From Actinomycetes bacterium (GTDB taxonomy: Bacteria > Planctomycetota > Phycisphaerae > JAACET01), in assembly GCA_030614915.1 (NCBI GenBank), contig JAUXAG010000019.1:1-40789 (forward strand): 40,789 bases of DNA. Direction: 5' to 3'. Below the pieces are notes generated by a model, which searched no databases, was not told the origin of the DNA, and saw nothing but the letters and a program-made list of their open reading frames with translations. This document shows, piece after piece, positions 39,861 to 40,789 of the stretch. Positions within the stretch are counted from its first letter, which is position 1. The number at the start of each line of letters is the position of its first letter. A program made the translations under genes and the position numbers.

Positions 39861-40789
39861 GTGCACGTAAAACTCATGTCGGTTACAGACTGGGTAATTG
39901 TTATCGCGGCGGTAGGATTACTGACCTGGTTCAGCCTGAGAAACATTAAGTACATGCGTGGCGTGGCCGATTTCCTCTCTGCCAACCGTTCTGCCCGGCG
40001 TTACATGCTGTCATTGGCCACCGCGTGGGCCGGGACGGGTGTAATCTCGACGCTCGGCCACTTCGAGGCTTACTACGATGCTGGTTTTCCCGCGCTTTGG
40101 TGGTCGTGGATGGCGATTCCGGCATGGGGTATCATCACGTTGACCGGCTGGATGATCTACCGCTTTCGTGAGACGCGTTGTCTGACACTAGCCCAGTTCT
40201 TCGAGGTCCGCTACAGCCGGAGATTTCGCATTTTCTCCGGCTCAATCGTCTGGCTTTCCGGACTAATAACCTTTGGGATTTTTCCTTACATAGCATCGAA
40301 TTTCTTTGTTTACTTCTGCGGTCTGCCTCCAAAGTTCGGCCTACTGGGGCTGACCATCCCGACGTACTGGCCCATCATGCTGATAACACTGGGGATGGCC
40401 CTGCTTTACACGATAATCGGCGGGCAAATCACCGTGATGATCACCGACTGCGTCCAAGGCATGTTCTGCTGGATTGCCTATGTCATCCTGTGCCTGTTCC
40501 TGCTTTCGCAGTTTTCCTGGGCCGATATCTCATACTCTCTCAAACAGCAGCCTATGTACCGCGCCCGGCAGGAGGCGGCTGAAAAGGTCGATAAAGCCCA
40601 AGCCGTTTACGCCGAGGCTATTAAGATCGGCGCAGCGGATGTAACTGTGAAGAAGGCTGCGCTCGACGAAGCGATTGGGGCTCAGACCGACGAGCAGATC
40701 GCCAAAGCAGCCAGTGGCAAGTCCATGATGAACCCCTTTGACACGGGCCGCGTGGAAAGCTTCAACATCTGGTTCTACCTCATCATCGT
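39861..40789 (+). CDS. Sodium:solute symporter (SSS family), copy 2, cut by the window end
   Basis: An open frame from GTG 39861 (or ATG 39876) runs through the end of the window, giving at least 309 residues. It is a close paralogue of copy 1: RFRETRCLTLAQFFEVRYSR is identical and the helical insert is conserved with a one-codon deletion in the Lys run. Helices 2-3 (about residues 52-91) are strongly diverged, 18 of 40 identical, against 35 of 40 in the next block, which suggests a different substrate with conserved coupling. Start GTG is chosen by alignment with copy 1. Confidence 0.88.
   Translation, partial: MHVKLMSVTDWVIVIAAVGLLTWFSLRNIKYMRGVADFLSANRSARRYMLSLATAWAGTGVISTLGHFEAYYDAGFPALWWSWMAIPAWGIITLTGWMIYRFRETRCLTLAQFFEVRYSRRFRIFSGSIVWLSGLITFGIFPYIASNFFVYFCGLPPKFGLLGLTIPTYWPIMLITLGMALLYTIIGGQITVMITDCVQGMFCWIAYVILCLFLLSQFSWADISYSLKQQPMYRARQEAAEKVDKAQAVYAEAIKIGAADVTVKKAALDEAIGAQTDEQIAKAASGKSMMNPFDTGRVESFNIWFYLII

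Noticed and set aside
1-40789. CRISPR array, rRNA genes, complete insertion sequences
   Set aside because: No regularly spaced repeats with unique spacers, no rRNA segments and no transposase frames were seen; the short repeats are too few and too far apart for a CRISPR.

Overview
The window looks like chromosome of a member of the Planctomycetota, most probably the class Phycisphaerae. This is an inference from gene content: PEP-CTERM sorting tails, a DUF1559/H-X-DG type prepilin-like protein, an ECF sigma factor fused to a membrane and extracytoplasmic domain, a BlaI plus M56 receptor pair carrying carboxypeptidase-regulatory-like domains, a reduced pseudopilin assembly operon, and a sugar catabolic operon with an SSS symporter. 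No ribosomal RNA or other species marker is present.

Layout. 0.3-7.4 kb: housekeeping-type genes, namely a TPR lipoprotein, a YebC-family regulator, an ABC exporter with a PDZ domain in its first extracytoplasmic loop, a previously easy-to-miss 53-codon lipoprotein gene on the opposite strand, ispG, and a four-helix membrane protein. 7.9 kb: an intact tRNA-Pro(GGG). 8-27 kb: an accessory-looking block bracketed by a 44-bp exact direct repeat of the 3' part of that tRNA (7955-7998 and 27131-27174). It holds a tandem family of PEP-CTERM proteins facing a membrane-tethered sigma factor, a prepilin-like protein, a blaI-M56-secreted protein operon, and a compact type II secretion/type IV pilus-like operon (E, two F, three pseudopilin-like proteins) divergent from an ECF sigma/anti-sigma pair. 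Within this block there are two further sets of direct repeats and two decayed PEP-CTERM tails, so it has been rearranged repeatedly. No integrase was seen.

27.3-32 kb: a coiled-coil protein, then a ferrous iron module (DtxR/MntR-type regulator with FeoA domain, feoA, feoB) followed in frame, after the feoB stop codon, by another FeoA-like domain. 32.2-40.8 kb: a five-gene minus-strand operon (transaldolase-like, M24 peptidase-like, SDR dehydrogenase, two TIM-barrel isomerase/epimerase-like proteins) divergent from two tandem SSS-family symporter genes that arose by a 2,293-bp tandem duplication; the second runs off the window. Together these look like an uptake and catabolic locus for an unidentified sugar, polyol or sugar-acid.

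The strongest candidates for something undescribed are the PEP-CTERM family paired with a sigma-sensor fusion, the secretin-less pseudopilin operon with its own ECF switch, and the catabolic operon containing an M24 protein with a substituted metal ligand. All functions are read from sequence motifs; no search was run.
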